A stretch of DNA of 64,000 nt from an uncultured Moraxella sp. Its GTDB lineage: Bacteria > Pseudomonadota > Gammaproteobacteria > Pseudomonadales > Moraxellaceae. Below, one piece after another: positions 19,772 through 29,330 of this stretch. The notes below the pieces were generated by a model. It did no database searches. It saw only the letters and a program-made list of their open reading frames with translations, and was not told the DNA's origin. A program made the translations under genes and the position numbers. The stretch spans positions 1 through 64,000 of the forward strand of contig CALTTE010000001.1 in the NCBI GenBank assembly GCA_943908405.1, given 5' to 3'. Numbering within the stretch: position 1 is the first letter of the stretch; every line of letters begins with the position of its first letter.

Positions 19772-22009
19772 CTAAAAATCCACCGTAGCGCCCACACTAA
19801 AGGTACGACCACGGGCATAATTGGTATAGCTATAAATATTTTCTTCAGTTTTTTCATCAAAATCAACTTGACTACTGGTGGCGTTTTGTGAATTCAAAGG
19901 GTGAATATATAATTTATCAAACGCATTTTCCACACCAAGACGCAACGCAACTTTATCATTTAACCGATAACGTGCAAATAAATCGGTAATAATGGGAGAT
20001 TCTGGTAGCTGTTGTAAATGATAATTAGAGGTATCAATATCCACTCCATCAGGACGCAAACGTACGTTTTTGCCATAAAATTTTAATTGCGTCTCCAATT
20101 GCAATTTCTTATCCAAAAAATTGGCACCCAACCCTAAGGTCCAATACGTTTCTGGCAAACGGTCAGTTGCTCCGCCACTATAACCAAAATCAGTAAAACC
20201 CGAGTTAATATTAACAGGCTGGTCAGACTTGCTGTGTGTATAAGACGCGTTAGCAAAATATTGATCATTGACATAATTTGCTTGCAATTCATAGCCACGA
20301 CTGCTGACAGGTTGTAATGCATTGACCGCAATCAATGCTTTAAAGCCACCCACACCTGCGTTGTTAATGTCGTTAGTCAGCTGACCTTGCTCACTCAAGA
20401 AAAACGGCTGAACGTGAATATAGTCTTTGATTTTACTATTAAAATATACCGCTTTTACCGCTATATTATCGCTTGGCTGGAACAGATTGGATTTGGATAT
20501 ATTCAAACCAACTTCAGCAACATCGGCCTTTTCTGGCTTCAAAAATGGATTCATTGAGCCACCCCCTTCGTTACCAAAAAACACCTCCTGAATGTTCGGC
20601 ATACGACTGGTACGGGCATAGCTGGCAAATGGTGTCAGCCAATCGTTAGCTTGGAATGACAACTGAATTTTACCATTAGTACTAACATCATCATTAGATA
20701 CAACCGCTTCGCCACGGGGGAAACACGGTATTGGTACTCCTTCTGTTTCACCACAAGCGGGTTTAAAACCAGCAAACTTGGTATGGACACGACTAACACC
20801 AACATCTAATGTATAATTGTCTTTTTTAAGTTGATTATCCAAATAATAACTCATAATCTGCTGTGTGCCAGCAGGAGAAAAGGCGGTGTTTGTCAATGCA
20901 TCACCATCAGTGGCTTTGGCTTCACGGCGATAATCATTGTTTTGGTATTGCACCCCATAAGTACTACTAATTTCACCCAATGCTGGATAAAAGTAACTGG
21001 TGTTATGAATGTCCAAATAATTAGCGGTATTAAAACTTTTGGCTTGTTCTAGCGTGCCATACTTAGCATTTTCGTTAAAAATTTGATTATTGTTACTGTG
21101 GTTAGCAGTGATCGCCAGATCCACCCAATCTGATTCTGGGCGATACTGGTACATTGCTCCATAGGAGCGACTGTGCAACTGCCTACCGCCAATATTGGTT
21201 TTATAATCACGCCCTGACAAAACAAGTGTTTGGTCATTATTATTATACTCTAGTTTTGCCAACCAAGAACGTGGCTTTTGCGTTTTGGCAATCACATAGT
21301 CATTACTGCTTGCCAGCTTGCCATCACCACGCTTGTAATCGGTGCTTTTATTGGCACCGCTAACAGCAAGCAAGCCACCAATCCGACCCTGACCCAAAGG
21401 CGATTGACTCGCCAGTGCTATCATTGCATTTGGACCCAATTTATTGCTACCATAGCTGTACTTTAATCGCCCACCCAAGACTCTACCATCGGACAAAATA
21501 TCATCAACGCCAATGGTACGAAAGTTAGCACTGCCCATCAATGCATTAACACCCAAACCACCGCTTTGACCGCCACGATGAATATCCGCTCCAACCAAAA
21601 AATTTGAATCTATCGCTATACCAAAAGCACTGGTTGTTGGCGGTGATTCGTGAAATTTACCGTCTTCTTCGCTCGTTGCGGTGATACCAAATAAGGTCTG
21701 TGGCACACCATCAACCATCGTATTGACACGTCCAAGCCCTGTTGTACCACGGATATTCACCGACAAAGTTCCTTGTGGTGTATCCATTGATGTAAACGTT
21801 CCAGGCAATGCCCTAATAACGCTATCAAGCCCTGTAACTGATTGATTGATACGCTCCTCATCAATCTTTGATACTGCCCCTACATTCTCAAACGAATTAT
21901 CTGTATCCACCGCCTGCACTTGCACCTGTGCTAATGTCAATTCATCAGCACAAGCGTAGCTTGCCACCAACACCGCCAAAGACAACACAGTTCTTGTAAA
22001 CATTTTCAT
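19772..22009 (-). CDS. TonB-dependent outer-membrane receptor, probably for haem
   Basis: The protein has a signal peptide (MKMFTRTVLSLAVLVASYAC-type, cleaved near CADE) and a TonB box-like LTLAQVQVQA. A plug domain runs from about residue 40 to 190 (RALPGTFTS, IRGTTGLGRVNTMVDGVPQT) and the C-terminal 22-strand barrel ends GRTFSVGATVDF. A TSRMPNIQEVFFGNE...NPFLKPEKADVAE block resembles the FRAP/NPNL region of haem receptors. Haem is inferred mostly from the operon. ATG 22009 follows AAGGA by 7 bases. Two Cys in an extracellular loop (PACGETEGVPIPCFP) may form a disulfide. Confidence 0.88.
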   Translation of the reverse strand: MKMFTRTVLSLAVLVASYACADELTLAQVQVQAVDTDNSFENVGAVSKIDEERINQSVTGLDSVIRALPGTFTSMDTPQGTLSVNIRGTTGLGRVNTMVDGVPQTLFGITATSEEDGKFHESPPTTSAFGIAIDSNFLVGADIHRGGQSGGLGVNALMGSANFRTIGVDDILSDGRVLGGRLKYSYGSNKLGPNAMIALASQSPLGQGRIGGLLAVSGANKSTDYKRGDGKLASSNDYVIAKTQKPRSWLAKLEYNNNDQTLVLSGRDYKTNIGGRQLHSRSYGAMYQYRPESDWVDLAITANHSNNNQIFNENAKYGTLEQAKSFNTANYLDIHNTSYFYPALGEISSTYGVQYQNNDYRREAKATDGDALTNTAFSPAGTQQIMSYYLDNQLKKDNYTLDVGVSRVHTKFAGFKPACGETEGVPIPCFPRGEAVVSNDDVSTNGKIQLSFQANDWLTPFASYARTSRMPNIQEVFFGNEGGGSMNPFLKPEKADVAEVGLNISKSNLFQPSDNIAVKAVYFNSKIKDYIHVQPFFLSEQGQLTNDINNAGVGGFKALIAVNALQPVSSRGYELQANYVNDQYFANASYTHSKSDQPVNINSGFTDFGYSGGATDRLPETYWTLGLGANFLDKKLQLETQLKFYGKNVRLRPDGVDIDTSNYHLQQLPESPIITDLFARYRLNDKVALRLGVENAFDKLYIHPLNSQNATSSQVDFDEKTEENIYSYTNYARGRTFSVGATVDF

Positions 22010-22081
22010 CACTACATCCTTAAAAGTAAGCCAATACCCTATTCAAACCGCCCAACAACATTTAAGACAATCACATCATTA

Positions 22082-22888
22082 TCACCGCACCAGCCAAATA
22101 TAATCAGCATACATACGATTATCGCCCAATGGAACCTCATCCATCATCAAAACACTAACACCGTGTTTTTTATTTTGCAAGTCAATCAAATGCAAAGGGA
22201 CGCCAATGTCTTTTCTAGCGTGATAATTACCTGCCAATAACAAACTGGGTGTCGGTGCTGCTATCAATTTTTGTGCCATTCGTCTATCACGAAATTGCTG
22301 AATTTGCACCATCTTATCCAGCATTGGTAATAGCTCATTCGTTTCATTATCCATATGATGGTGCGTTAAAATACTTTTTTTAATTGCCGATTGTACCGCT
22401 TTGGTGGTTGAACGATAGCCACGAATAGGCTCCGCTCCCTGCATTAAGGTTTGAACTTCATCTTTGGTCAGATTGGTTGCCAATAATTGATAGCGATGCC
22501 TAAACGGTTCTTTGACAATATCCCCATACAACGCCCACGACCACGATTTATCCCACGCCAAGGCTTGTCTGAGATGATCTTGGTTTAACAACTGCATTGG
22601 TGGCGATTGCGATGCTTTATCCACCAAAGGCTGTTGATCAACGCGCAACATCTCAAGCAACAAACTGCCTTGTGGACGTATGTCGTTTAATTGTTGTAGT
22701 AACCACAGCGTCTTTTTATGCTGTATCTCACTGTCGTGATATTCTCCCAAGATAACATAATCTAGACCTGACAATTGACTAACAAAATCTTCATCAGACA
22801 ATCGCTCATTGGTCGCTGTGCTGATCACATCAGCATAAGTTGTTATTGATACCATCAGCAAAGCCACCGCCCAGCAATACTTTATCAT
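22082..22888 (-). CDS. ChaN-like haem-associated protein
   Basis: ChaN-family proteins bind haem and are commonly encoded with TonB-dependent receptors. The sequence has YVILGEYHDSEIQHKKTLWL (N-terminal signature with the Glu-His pair), a long helical middle and LLLAGNYHARKDIGVPLHL near the C-terminus. An N-terminal signal sequence ends near TTYA. No lipobox Cys is present, so it is probably a soluble periplasmic protein, unlike the lipoprotein form. It is the first gene of the operon, directly behind the Fur-box-like site. ATG 22888 is used; an upstream GTG is also in frame. Confidence 0.85.
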   Translation of the reverse strand: MIKYCWAVALLMVSITTYADVISTATNERLSDEDFVSQLSGLDYVILGEYHDSEIQHKKTLWLLQQLNDIRPQGSLLLEMLRVDQQPLVDKASQSPPMQLLNQDHLRQALAWDKSWSWALYGDIVKEPFRHRYQLLATNLTKDEVQTLMQGAEPIRGYRSTTKAVQSAIKKSILTHHHMDNETNELLPMLDKMVQIQQFRDRRMAQKLIAAPTPSLLLAGNYHARKDIGVPLHLIDLQNKKHGVSVLMMDEVPLGDNRMYADYIWLVR

Positions 22889-22953
22889 AATCACTGCTTT
22901 TTAATTAAGACGATTCAAATTATAATTACTTTAAATAAAAATGTCAATAATAA

Positions 22954-22973
22954 AGATAATCATTATTATTTAT
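22954..22973 (-). promoter_or_regulatory. Fur-box-like operator of the haem operon
   Basis: GATAATCATTATTATTTAT closely follows the Fur consensus of GATAAT-type hexamers. It is placed just upstream of the ChaN-like start, on the expected promoter side of a seven-gene iron-acquisition operon. This fits iron-repressed transcription. Confidence 0.75.
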
Positions 22974-23222
22974 AATTAGTAATACAACTTTGTCAATCTT
23001 TCCATCAAATCAAAGATGATAAATTTGTCAAACCAACACCAATCCAAGACCAAGCTCAATTCACACCATAAAAAACAACCACTCACCAAGACGATATAAT
23101 AGACCAATAACGCCCCATTTTAGATACATTAACCACAAACTGATTATCCACCATTGATATATTGCAACATAACAAAATACGATAGCGAAATATTAAATAA
23201 TTTCGTATCGCATTCAAAAATT

Positions 23223-23255
23223 AAGGCAAGTTGGATTAACTTGCCTTTTGTGGTT
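23223..23255 (-). terminator. Rho-independent terminator downstream of tex
   Basis: AAGGCAAG and CTTGCCTT arms enclose a 9-base loop. On the minus strand the hairpin is followed by AATTTTT, and it lies about 100 bases after the tex stop codon. Confidence 0.65.
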
Positions 23256-23348
23256 ACTTGATTATTCATTATTCCATTACTAAAACATTAACGCTCGTCT
23301 CAAACATCTAAAACACTCATTTCAAAACAGCTATTTTTAAACAACCAA

Positions 23349-25892
23349 TCAGTTTTTACCCACGCCCATTTGCTGCAATAACAACCCCAAAGAACCGATT
23401 TGCTTTTCTTTTGGCTTGTTATTTGGCGATTGCTTATTTGACGATTGGGCATTGGTTTTTGTTGTGTTATGCAAGGTTTTGCTTCTTTTATCGCTTTGTG
23501 GGCGGTGACTTTTGGCGGTTTTATCGGGGGTTTTTTGATTGTCTGCGTTTTTGGCATTGGGGCGGTCGTTGCTGGGCTTTATATTGCTGTCTATACCATC
23601 GGTTTGCTTGGCTTGGTCAGCGGTTGCCTGTCTGATACTCAGCGAAATCCGAGAGCGTGGCACATCCACACCAATCACACGCACTTTGACAATATCATAA
23701 GGCTTCACCACATCGCTTGGACTTGCCACAAAGCCATCTTTTAATTCAGAAATATGCACCAGTCCATCTTGATGTACGCCAATATCCACAAAGCAACCAA
23801 AGGCGGTAACATTGGTTACCACACCCTCCAGCACCATACCGACGCTTAAATCATCAACGCTATTGATGCCCTCGGCAAATACCACCGTACGAAATACGCC
23901 CCGTGGGTCGTGGCTGTCTTTGGTGAGTTCTTTGATTGCCAAGTATTCCTTACTTAATGGAGCGACATTTTCTAATAATTTTGCGGCAACATCGCCATTG
24001 CCGATTGCTTCATTGACAGGCAAATTGTGTAAAGCGAGCTTATCATAAATAATGGCATAGCTTTCTGGGTGAACCCCAGTACTATCCAACGGCTCATTAC
24101 CTGTTTTGATCCGCAAAAATCCTGCCGCTTGCTCAAAGGTTTTAGCCCCCAGTCTTGGCACGTTTTTTAACTCATCACGGTTATTAAACGCCCCATTTTC
24201 ACGGCGATAATTAACGATTTGTTCGGCGACATTTTTATTAAGCCCAGCGATATAAGCCAAAATGCTTGGGCTTGCGGTATTGACATCTACGCCGACTTTA
24301 TTAACGCAATCTTCGGTTACTTTGGCTAACATATCCTCAAGCTCGCTTTGATTGACATCGTGCTGATATTGCCCAACGCCAATGGTTTTGGGCGGTACTT
24401 TGACAAGCTCGGATAAGGGGTCTTGCAGCCGTCTGGCAATAGATACCGCCCCACGCAATGATACATCAAGATCAGGCAATTCGCTACTGGCAATCTCACT
24501 GGCTGAATAAACGCTCGCCCCTGCCTCACTAACCACCACGCTTTGGGCGGATAAGGCGTTATCTACAATCAACGCATCAATCAACGCTTTGGTTTCACGG
24601 CTTGCTGTACCATTGCCAATGGCCACCAAATCCACCTTGTGTGCTTGGATTAAGGCGACAATCACCGCTTTGGCATTGTCTTGACTGCTGTCGGTAAACG
24701 GATAAACCGTATCGGTCGCAAGCACATCGCCCATATCATCAATCACCGCCATTTTTATGCCGTGGCGATACCCTGGGTCAACGCCCAAAATCACTCGCCG
24801 TCCTGCTGGGGCGGTCATTAGCAAATGCTCCAAATTATTAGCAAAAATAGCAATCGCTTCATTTTGAGCCTTCAAGTGATGCTCGGTCAAAAGCCGATGG
24901 GCAAGCTGTGATTGCCATTTGTCCTGCCACAATTTTTTGCCCAGCTGTTTTAAAAAGGCATTATCGCCATAACGTGCGTCAATCTCACGCTCCAAAACAG
25001 CAATAGCACGCTCATTGTCGCCTATAACATCTAGCTTTAAGATATTTTGTTGCCGTCCACGTAGCATTGCAAGTAGCCGATGCGATGACAATTTGGCAAA
25101 TGATTCGTTGTGGTCAAAATAATCACGGAATTTCTCGCCCACTTCTTTTTTATCATCATAAACGCTAGAGTGTAACACTGCGGTGGCATTAAAGACTTGT
25201 CTTAACTTGTCAAGCCAATCCAAATGCGTTGCCCACATATCCAAAATAACCGCACTGACGCCCGCCATTTGTTGTTCCTTGGTGGCGTAATCCACGGCGA
25301 TGGGTTCGCCATTGTCGTCATTGACGCTAGATACTGGCACAAAATCCGCCAACGCCATCTCTATATCCGCCCCTGCCAATACTTGCTCGGCGATTTTATC
25401 AAGCCCTGCCAAACGTGCTTTATAAGCTAGGCTGTGGCGTTGGGGACGATAAGGCTGATAAATATCATCAACCGCCAATTTGGACGTTGCCTCATCAAGG
25501 TGCAAGGCAAGCGTTTTATTAAACACATTTTGGGCAATCAATCTGTCTTTGATTTTTTGCTTATGGGCAGCCAAGGCACGTTCGGCGGTCAGCGATTGCT
25601 CAAGTTGACGTAATTGCTCATCATCTAAACCGCCTGTTTCATTTTTGCGATAACGGGCAATAAATGGCACACTTGCTCCATCGTCATAAAGCTTGGCAAA
25701 GCTCGTTACTTGACTGACCAAAATCGCTAATTGTGCTGCTAGCTTTTGATAAATGGCGGTATCAGTTGTGCTGGGTAAATCGGTGTCAGCCAAATCAGTC
25801 TTGGCTAAGTTTTGGGCTGTCGGTTGCTCGGGTTGATTGGTTGGGTTGGGTTGATTGGGTTGCTCAATTTGCTTGTTATCCACGTCGGTCAT
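23349..25892 (-). CDS. tex: Tex family RNA-binding transcriptional accessory protein
   Basis: Tex proteins are cytoplasmic nucleic-acid-binding factors related to eukaryotic Spt6. Domains in order: helical N-terminal region with YRKNETGGLDDEQLR; YqgF-like domain (ILGVDPGYRHGIKMAVID); helix-hairpin-helix (VNTASPSILAYIAGLN, NVPRLGAKTFEQAAG); and an S1 domain (LEGVVTNVTAFGCFVDIGVH). The C-terminal tail is about 80 residues, Lys/Asn/Ser-rich and likely disordered. The N-terminus also begins with a low-complexity Gln/Pro/Asn stretch. Start: ATG 25892. Length (about 847) exceeds typical Tex (~770), owing to both tails. Confidence 0.95.
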   Translation of the reverse strand: MTDVDNKQIEQPNQPNPTNQPEQPTAQNLAKTDLADTDLPSTTDTAIYQKLAAQLAILVSQVTSFAKLYDDGASVPFIARYRKNETGGLDDEQLRQLEQSLTAERALAAHKQKIKDRLIAQNVFNKTLALHLDEATSKLAVDDIYQPYRPQRHSLAYKARLAGLDKIAEQVLAGADIEMALADFVPVSSVNDDNGEPIAVDYATKEQQMAGVSAVILDMWATHLDWLDKLRQVFNATAVLHSSVYDDKKEVGEKFRDYFDHNESFAKLSSHRLLAMLRGRQQNILKLDVIGDNERAIAVLEREIDARYGDNAFLKQLGKKLWQDKWQSQLAHRLLTEHHLKAQNEAIAIFANNLEHLLMTAPAGRRVILGVDPGYRHGIKMAVIDDMGDVLATDTVYPFTDSSQDNAKAVIVALIQAHKVDLVAIGNGTASRETKALIDALIVDNALSAQSVVVSEAGASVYSASEIASSELPDLDVSLRGAVSIARRLQDPLSELVKVPPKTIGVGQYQHDVNQSELEDMLAKVTEDCVNKVGVDVNTASPSILAYIAGLNKNVAEQIVNYRRENGAFNNRDELKNVPRLGAKTFEQAAGFLRIKTGNEPLDSTGVHPESYAIIYDKLALHNLPVNEAIGNGDVAAKLLENVAPLSKEYLAIKELTKDSHDPRGVFRTVVFAEGINSVDDLSVGMVLEGVVTNVTAFGCFVDIGVHQDGLVHISELKDGFVASPSDVVKPYDIVKVRVIGVDVPRSRISLSIRQATADQAKQTDGIDSNIKPSNDRPNAKNADNQKTPDKTAKSHRPQSDKRSKTLHNTTKTNAQSSNKQSPNNKPKEKQIGSLGLLLQQMGVGKN

Positions 25893-26190
25893 CACTCATA
25901 AAAAACAAAAACGCCATTATAACAAAAACACAAAGCAAGTGCATTAAAGCTGTATTTGATAAAAGCTTAGCAAAAGATTGGCAAAAAGTTTGGCAAAAGC
26001 TTGGATAGCAATTTTTTGATGATTGCTTATGTTAATTTTATTTTTGATTTTTTGAATAACCATCAAGCCATTTAACCCTTTAAAACCATAGGCTTAAAAT
26101 GATTGTATGATTAAAAAGACTATAACCAACTGTTTTTATATTGATTGTTTTGGGTATTCAATTTTTAGCGTTTAATTTTGGGCATTTAGT

Positions 26191-26232
26191 TTTTGGGTGT
26201 TTGGTTTTGGGTGTTTGGTTTTGGGTGTTTGG
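26191..26232. repeat. 14-base tandem repeat, three exact copies
   Basis: TTTTGGGTGTTTGG is repeated three times head to tail, with a diverged partial copy upstream (TTTTGGGCATTTAG). It sits in the gene-free 534-base spacer between tex and the response regulator, about 200 bases before the regulator start. The rest of the spacer holds no recognisable gene. Confidence 0.8.
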
Positions 26233-26429
26233 TTTGATACAATTCATTTAATTGACACCATCTAATTGACACTGTCCATTTAATCATTAAGCCTATCTTC
26301 ATCTGGCTGGTTTGGTTATCAAAGCAATGGTTTTTATCACGCCTTAGCCAAGCATTTCACAAAAACACACTAACAAAACTTAGGTAAATTTGCTACCATA
26401 TACACACAACACATAACAAGGAGCAAATA

Positions 26430-27161
26430 ATGACCGACAATGACACCCCATTACAACGCATTTTATTGGTTGATGATGATGCACGCTTGCGTGGACTGCT
26501 TCAGCGGTTTTTGGAGGACAACGGCTTTACTGTGCGTACCTGCCACGATGGCAAGCAAATGGACAAATTACTGCAACGTGAGCTGTTTTCTTTGATTGTC
26601 CTAGATTTAATGCTCCCTGATGAAGATGGCATTCATATTTGTAAGCGTTTGCGTGGTGATGGCGTAGACATTCCCATTATTATGCTCACCGCCAAAGGCT
26701 CAGAATCCGACCGCATATCAGGGCTTGAGGCAGGGGCGGACGACTATCTACCCAAACCCTTTAACCCCAAAGAGCTACTCGCTCGCATCAAAGCGGTATT
26801 ACGCCGTCAAAACCGTGAAATACCAGGAGCTCCCACTCAGCAAGTAGAAGTGGTAGAATTTGGGGCGTGGACGCTTGATTTATCCACCCGCACGCTAAAA
26901 CGTGATGGCGAAAGCGTGGCATTAACCACGGGCGAATTTAGCGTGTTAAAGGCACTGGTTCAGCACCCAAGAGAGCCTTTGACTCGTGATAAACTGATGA
27001 ATTTGGCTCGTGGGCGTGAATGGGGAGCGATGGAGCGTTCTATTGATGTGCAGGTCTCTCGCCTACGCCGTCTTATAGAAGACAACCCTGCCCAAGCCCG
27101 CTATATCCAAACCGTGTGGGGTGTGGGTTATGTATTTGTGCCTGATGGCGTAGATGGTTAG
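26430..27161 (+). CDS. ompR: OmpR-type response regulator
   Basis: A receiver domain (about residues 10-125) has the acidic pair in LVDDDAR, the phospho-accepting Asp59 in IVLDLMLPDEDG and Lys109 in YLPKPFNP. It is followed by a winged-helix DNA-binding domain (about 140-243; VSRLRRLIEDNPAQARYIQTVWG). The REPLTRDKLMNLARGREWGAMERSIDVQ stretch (in parts) is close to OmpR itself. AAGGAG precedes the ATG. No histidine kinase follows; the next gene encodes a small membrane protein. The OmpR name is by overall resemblance. Confidence 0.9.
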   Translation: MTDNDTPLQRILLVDDDARLRGLLQRFLEDNGFTVRTCHDGKQMDKLLQRELFSLIVLDLMLPDEDGIHICKRLRGDGVDIPIIMLTAKGSESDRISGLEAGADDYLPKPFNPKELLARIKAVLRRQNREIPGAPTQQVEVVEFGAWTLDLSTRTLKRDGESVALTTGEFSVLKALVQHPREPLTRDKLMNLARGREWGAMERSIDVQVSRLRRLIEDNPAQARYIQTVWGVGYVFVPDGVDG

Positions 27162-27429
27162 TGTCGGTAGCGGTGTTATTGACATTGATACGATTGATTT
27201 AACAAAAAGGTTTGTGCTGGCAGACCTTTTTATTGACAACCATTTAAATAATGATTTATTTTATAATTATTTAAATTCTATAGCCATTTAAACAGCTATT
27301 TAATTTTTTAAGCAAAGATTGCTTAATAGCAAATTACTTGGGAGCAAATTACTTGATAGCAACCTTTTAAACAGCCGTTAATCAATCACAAAACACGTTT
27401 TAAGCCAAACAACACCGCAAGGGAGCACA

Positions 27430-27897
27430 ATGAATTATTCGCATTACTTCAATCAACCTTATCCAACCAAAGCCGTCATTAACAGGTTAATTCTAGGGGC
27501 TATTGTTTTAATACTTTCTTTGTCTATGATTGCCCTAACAATTAACCTGTACTTAATATTTTTTGTTAATGAATTATATACTTGGTTCATCATATTTGGT
27601 ATAATGCTTATACCATCAATTGTAATAAAAACAGTTATTCATAATGCGTTATTTGGTGTTTTTTTAGCCAGCAGACAAATATTTATCAAAAGCCGTTGGG
27701 GTTATGTTAAATTATTTATCGCTTTGGTTGTGATTGATTTTATTCTTATGAGTAGTATATTTTTTATCAGTGGTAATCTACTTTTTATCAGTGAAAAATT
27801 GCCAACATATGATGCAATGATTACAATTTTAGTTATCGCCTTAATCGTTGCTGCTCAAGCTTGTATTTTATGCATCAAAACACTGCCAAAAGTTTAA
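27430..27897 (+). CDS. Four-helix membrane protein, unknown
   Basis: A 155-residue protein with about four hydrophobic segments (residues 20-45, 55-75, 95-115 and 125-150). It is strongly AT-rich. GGGAG stands 6 bases before the ATG. I recognise no family. It follows the orphan response regulator on the same strand after a 268-base gap and ends in a clear terminator, so it is probably its own unit. No catalytic motif is visible. Confidence 0.7.
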   Translation: MNYSHYFNQPYPTKAVINRLILGAIVLILSLSMIALTINLYLIFFVNELYTWFIIFGIMLIPSIVIKTVIHNALFGVFLASRQIFIKSRWGYVKLFIALVVIDFILMSSIFFISGNLLFISEKLPTYDAMITILVIALIVAAQACILCIKTLPKV

Positions 27898-27925
27898 TTA
27901 TTCTTTATAACAAACCATTTAATAA

Positions 27926-27953
27926 AAAACCATCTGCATAATGGTTTTATTTT
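27926..27953 (+). terminator. Rho-independent terminator
   Basis: AAAACCAT and ATGGTTTT arms with a 7-base loop are followed by ATTTTTATT on the plus strand, right after the membrane-protein gene. Confidence 0.75.
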
Positions 27954-27999
27954 TATTGATTTAAGTTAAAGTTACTATTGGTTAAAAAGTTACTATTGC

Positions 28000-29316
28000 T
28001 TATATCCATTCTCTATCCATATCGTCTTTGGGCAAGCGAGTTACCATCACTTGGTCAATTTTGTAATGGTCAATATCCACCACCTCAAATTTTAAATCTT
28101 CGTGAATCACAAAATCCGCCACACGGGGAATTTTGCGTAAACGATACATAATAAAGCCCGCCAGCGTCTCATAATGATCCCAATCTTCAAACTCTGCCAC
28201 ATTCAAGGCGTGCTTGACATCATCAATCGGAGTACTGCCATCAATGAGCCACGAGTCTTCATCACGTTTGATAATCTGCTGTTCTTCTTCTATCGGCGTC
28301 CCCCAATCACCCATTACCGTCATCATAATATCCGACAAGGTAATCACCCCCACCACAAGGGCATATTCGTTAATCACCACCGCCAATTTATCGTGGCTTG
28401 CCCGAAACCTATCCAACAGCTCCGACAAGGTCAAGGTATCTGGAATCATCAGCACATTTCTTATGCTGGTTTCGTTTAATTGTAGCAGCGATTGGTTATT
28501 TAATAATCGCACCAAAATATCCTTGGTATCCACATAACCAATCACATTATCAATACTCTCACCACAAACCAAAAACTTAGAATACGGAAATTCAGCGATT
28601 TTTTGGCGAATGCTGTTTTCTGATTCATCAAGACTAAAATACACCACGTCCTCACGCACCGTCATTGATGATGGCACGGTTCGCTCTTCTAATTCAAAGA
28701 CATTTTCAATAAAATGATGTTCTTGTTGGAGTACCACCCCCGCCTCTGCCCCCGCTTCCATAATCGCCGAGACATCATCAAAGGTAATATTGTCCTCTCT
28801 TGTGGTGTCCACCTTAAAAATACGAAAAATCAAATTGGCCGACTCGTTAATCACCCACGCCAAGGGTTTGCACAATTTAATCACAAACAACATTGGGTTA
28901 ATGACTGTCAATGCCACTTTTTCAGGATTAATCATTGCAATGCGTTTGGGGATTAAATCGGCAAACAAAATAAACAGCACCGTTACCACAAAAAAAGACG
29001 CAAAAAAGCCCAAATTATCTAGCCACGCCCCTTGATAGACATAGCCAATCAGGCTGACAAAATACGGTCTTAATGCCGACTCGCCCACGATACCGCCCAA
29101 AATCGCCACCGCATTAAGCCCAATTTGGGAAGTGGCAAAAAATTCGGCACTGTTTTCTTGTAGCCTTAATACGTTCACAGCTCGTGTGTCGCCGCCTTCG
29201 GCGAGCAGTTTGAGTTTTAGCTTTCTTGCCCCCGCCAAGGCAATCTCAGCAATGGAAAAAAAGCTGGACGTTAAAATCAGCCCTAAAATCATCAGTAAAT
29301 TGGGTAATAATGACAT
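28000..29316 (-). CDS. CNNM/CBS/CorC-domain protein (hemolysin-C/magnesium-cobalt efflux family)
   Basis: Domains in order: an N-terminal CNNM transmembrane domain (residues 1-190; SSFFSIAEIALAGARKLKLK, SQIGLNAVAILGGIVGE); two CBS motifs (about 205-330, including ILVRLLNNQSLLQ and VVINEYALVVGVITLSDIM); and a C-terminal CorC_HlyC domain (WLIDGSTPIDDV). Members are thought to move Mg/Co or other divalent ions, though most lack direct evidence. AGGGG precedes the ATG. It follows the OmpA-domain gene with a 14-base gap, so they probably share a transcript. Confidence 0.92.
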   Translation of the reverse strand: MSLLPNLLMILGLILTSSFFSIAEIALAGARKLKLKLLAEGGDTRAVNVLRLQENSAEFFATSQIGLNAVAILGGIVGESALRPYFVSLIGYVYQGAWLDNLGFFASFFVVTVLFILFADLIPKRIAMINPEKVALTVINPMLFVIKLCKPLAWVINESANLIFRIFKVDTTREDNITFDDVSAIMEAGAEAGVVLQQEHHFIENVFELEERTVPSSMTVREDVVYFSLDESENSIRQKIAEFPYSKFLVCGESIDNVIGYVDTKDILVRLLNNQSLLQLNETSIRNVLMIPDTLTLSELLDRFRASHDKLAVVINEYALVVGVITLSDIMMTVMGDWGTPIEEEQQIIKRDEDSWLIDGSTPIDDVKHALNVAEFEDWDHYETLAGFIMYRLRKIPRVADFVIHEDLKFEVVDIDHYKIDQVMVTRLPKDDMDREWI

Positions 29317-29330
29317 ATGCCCCTACCCCC

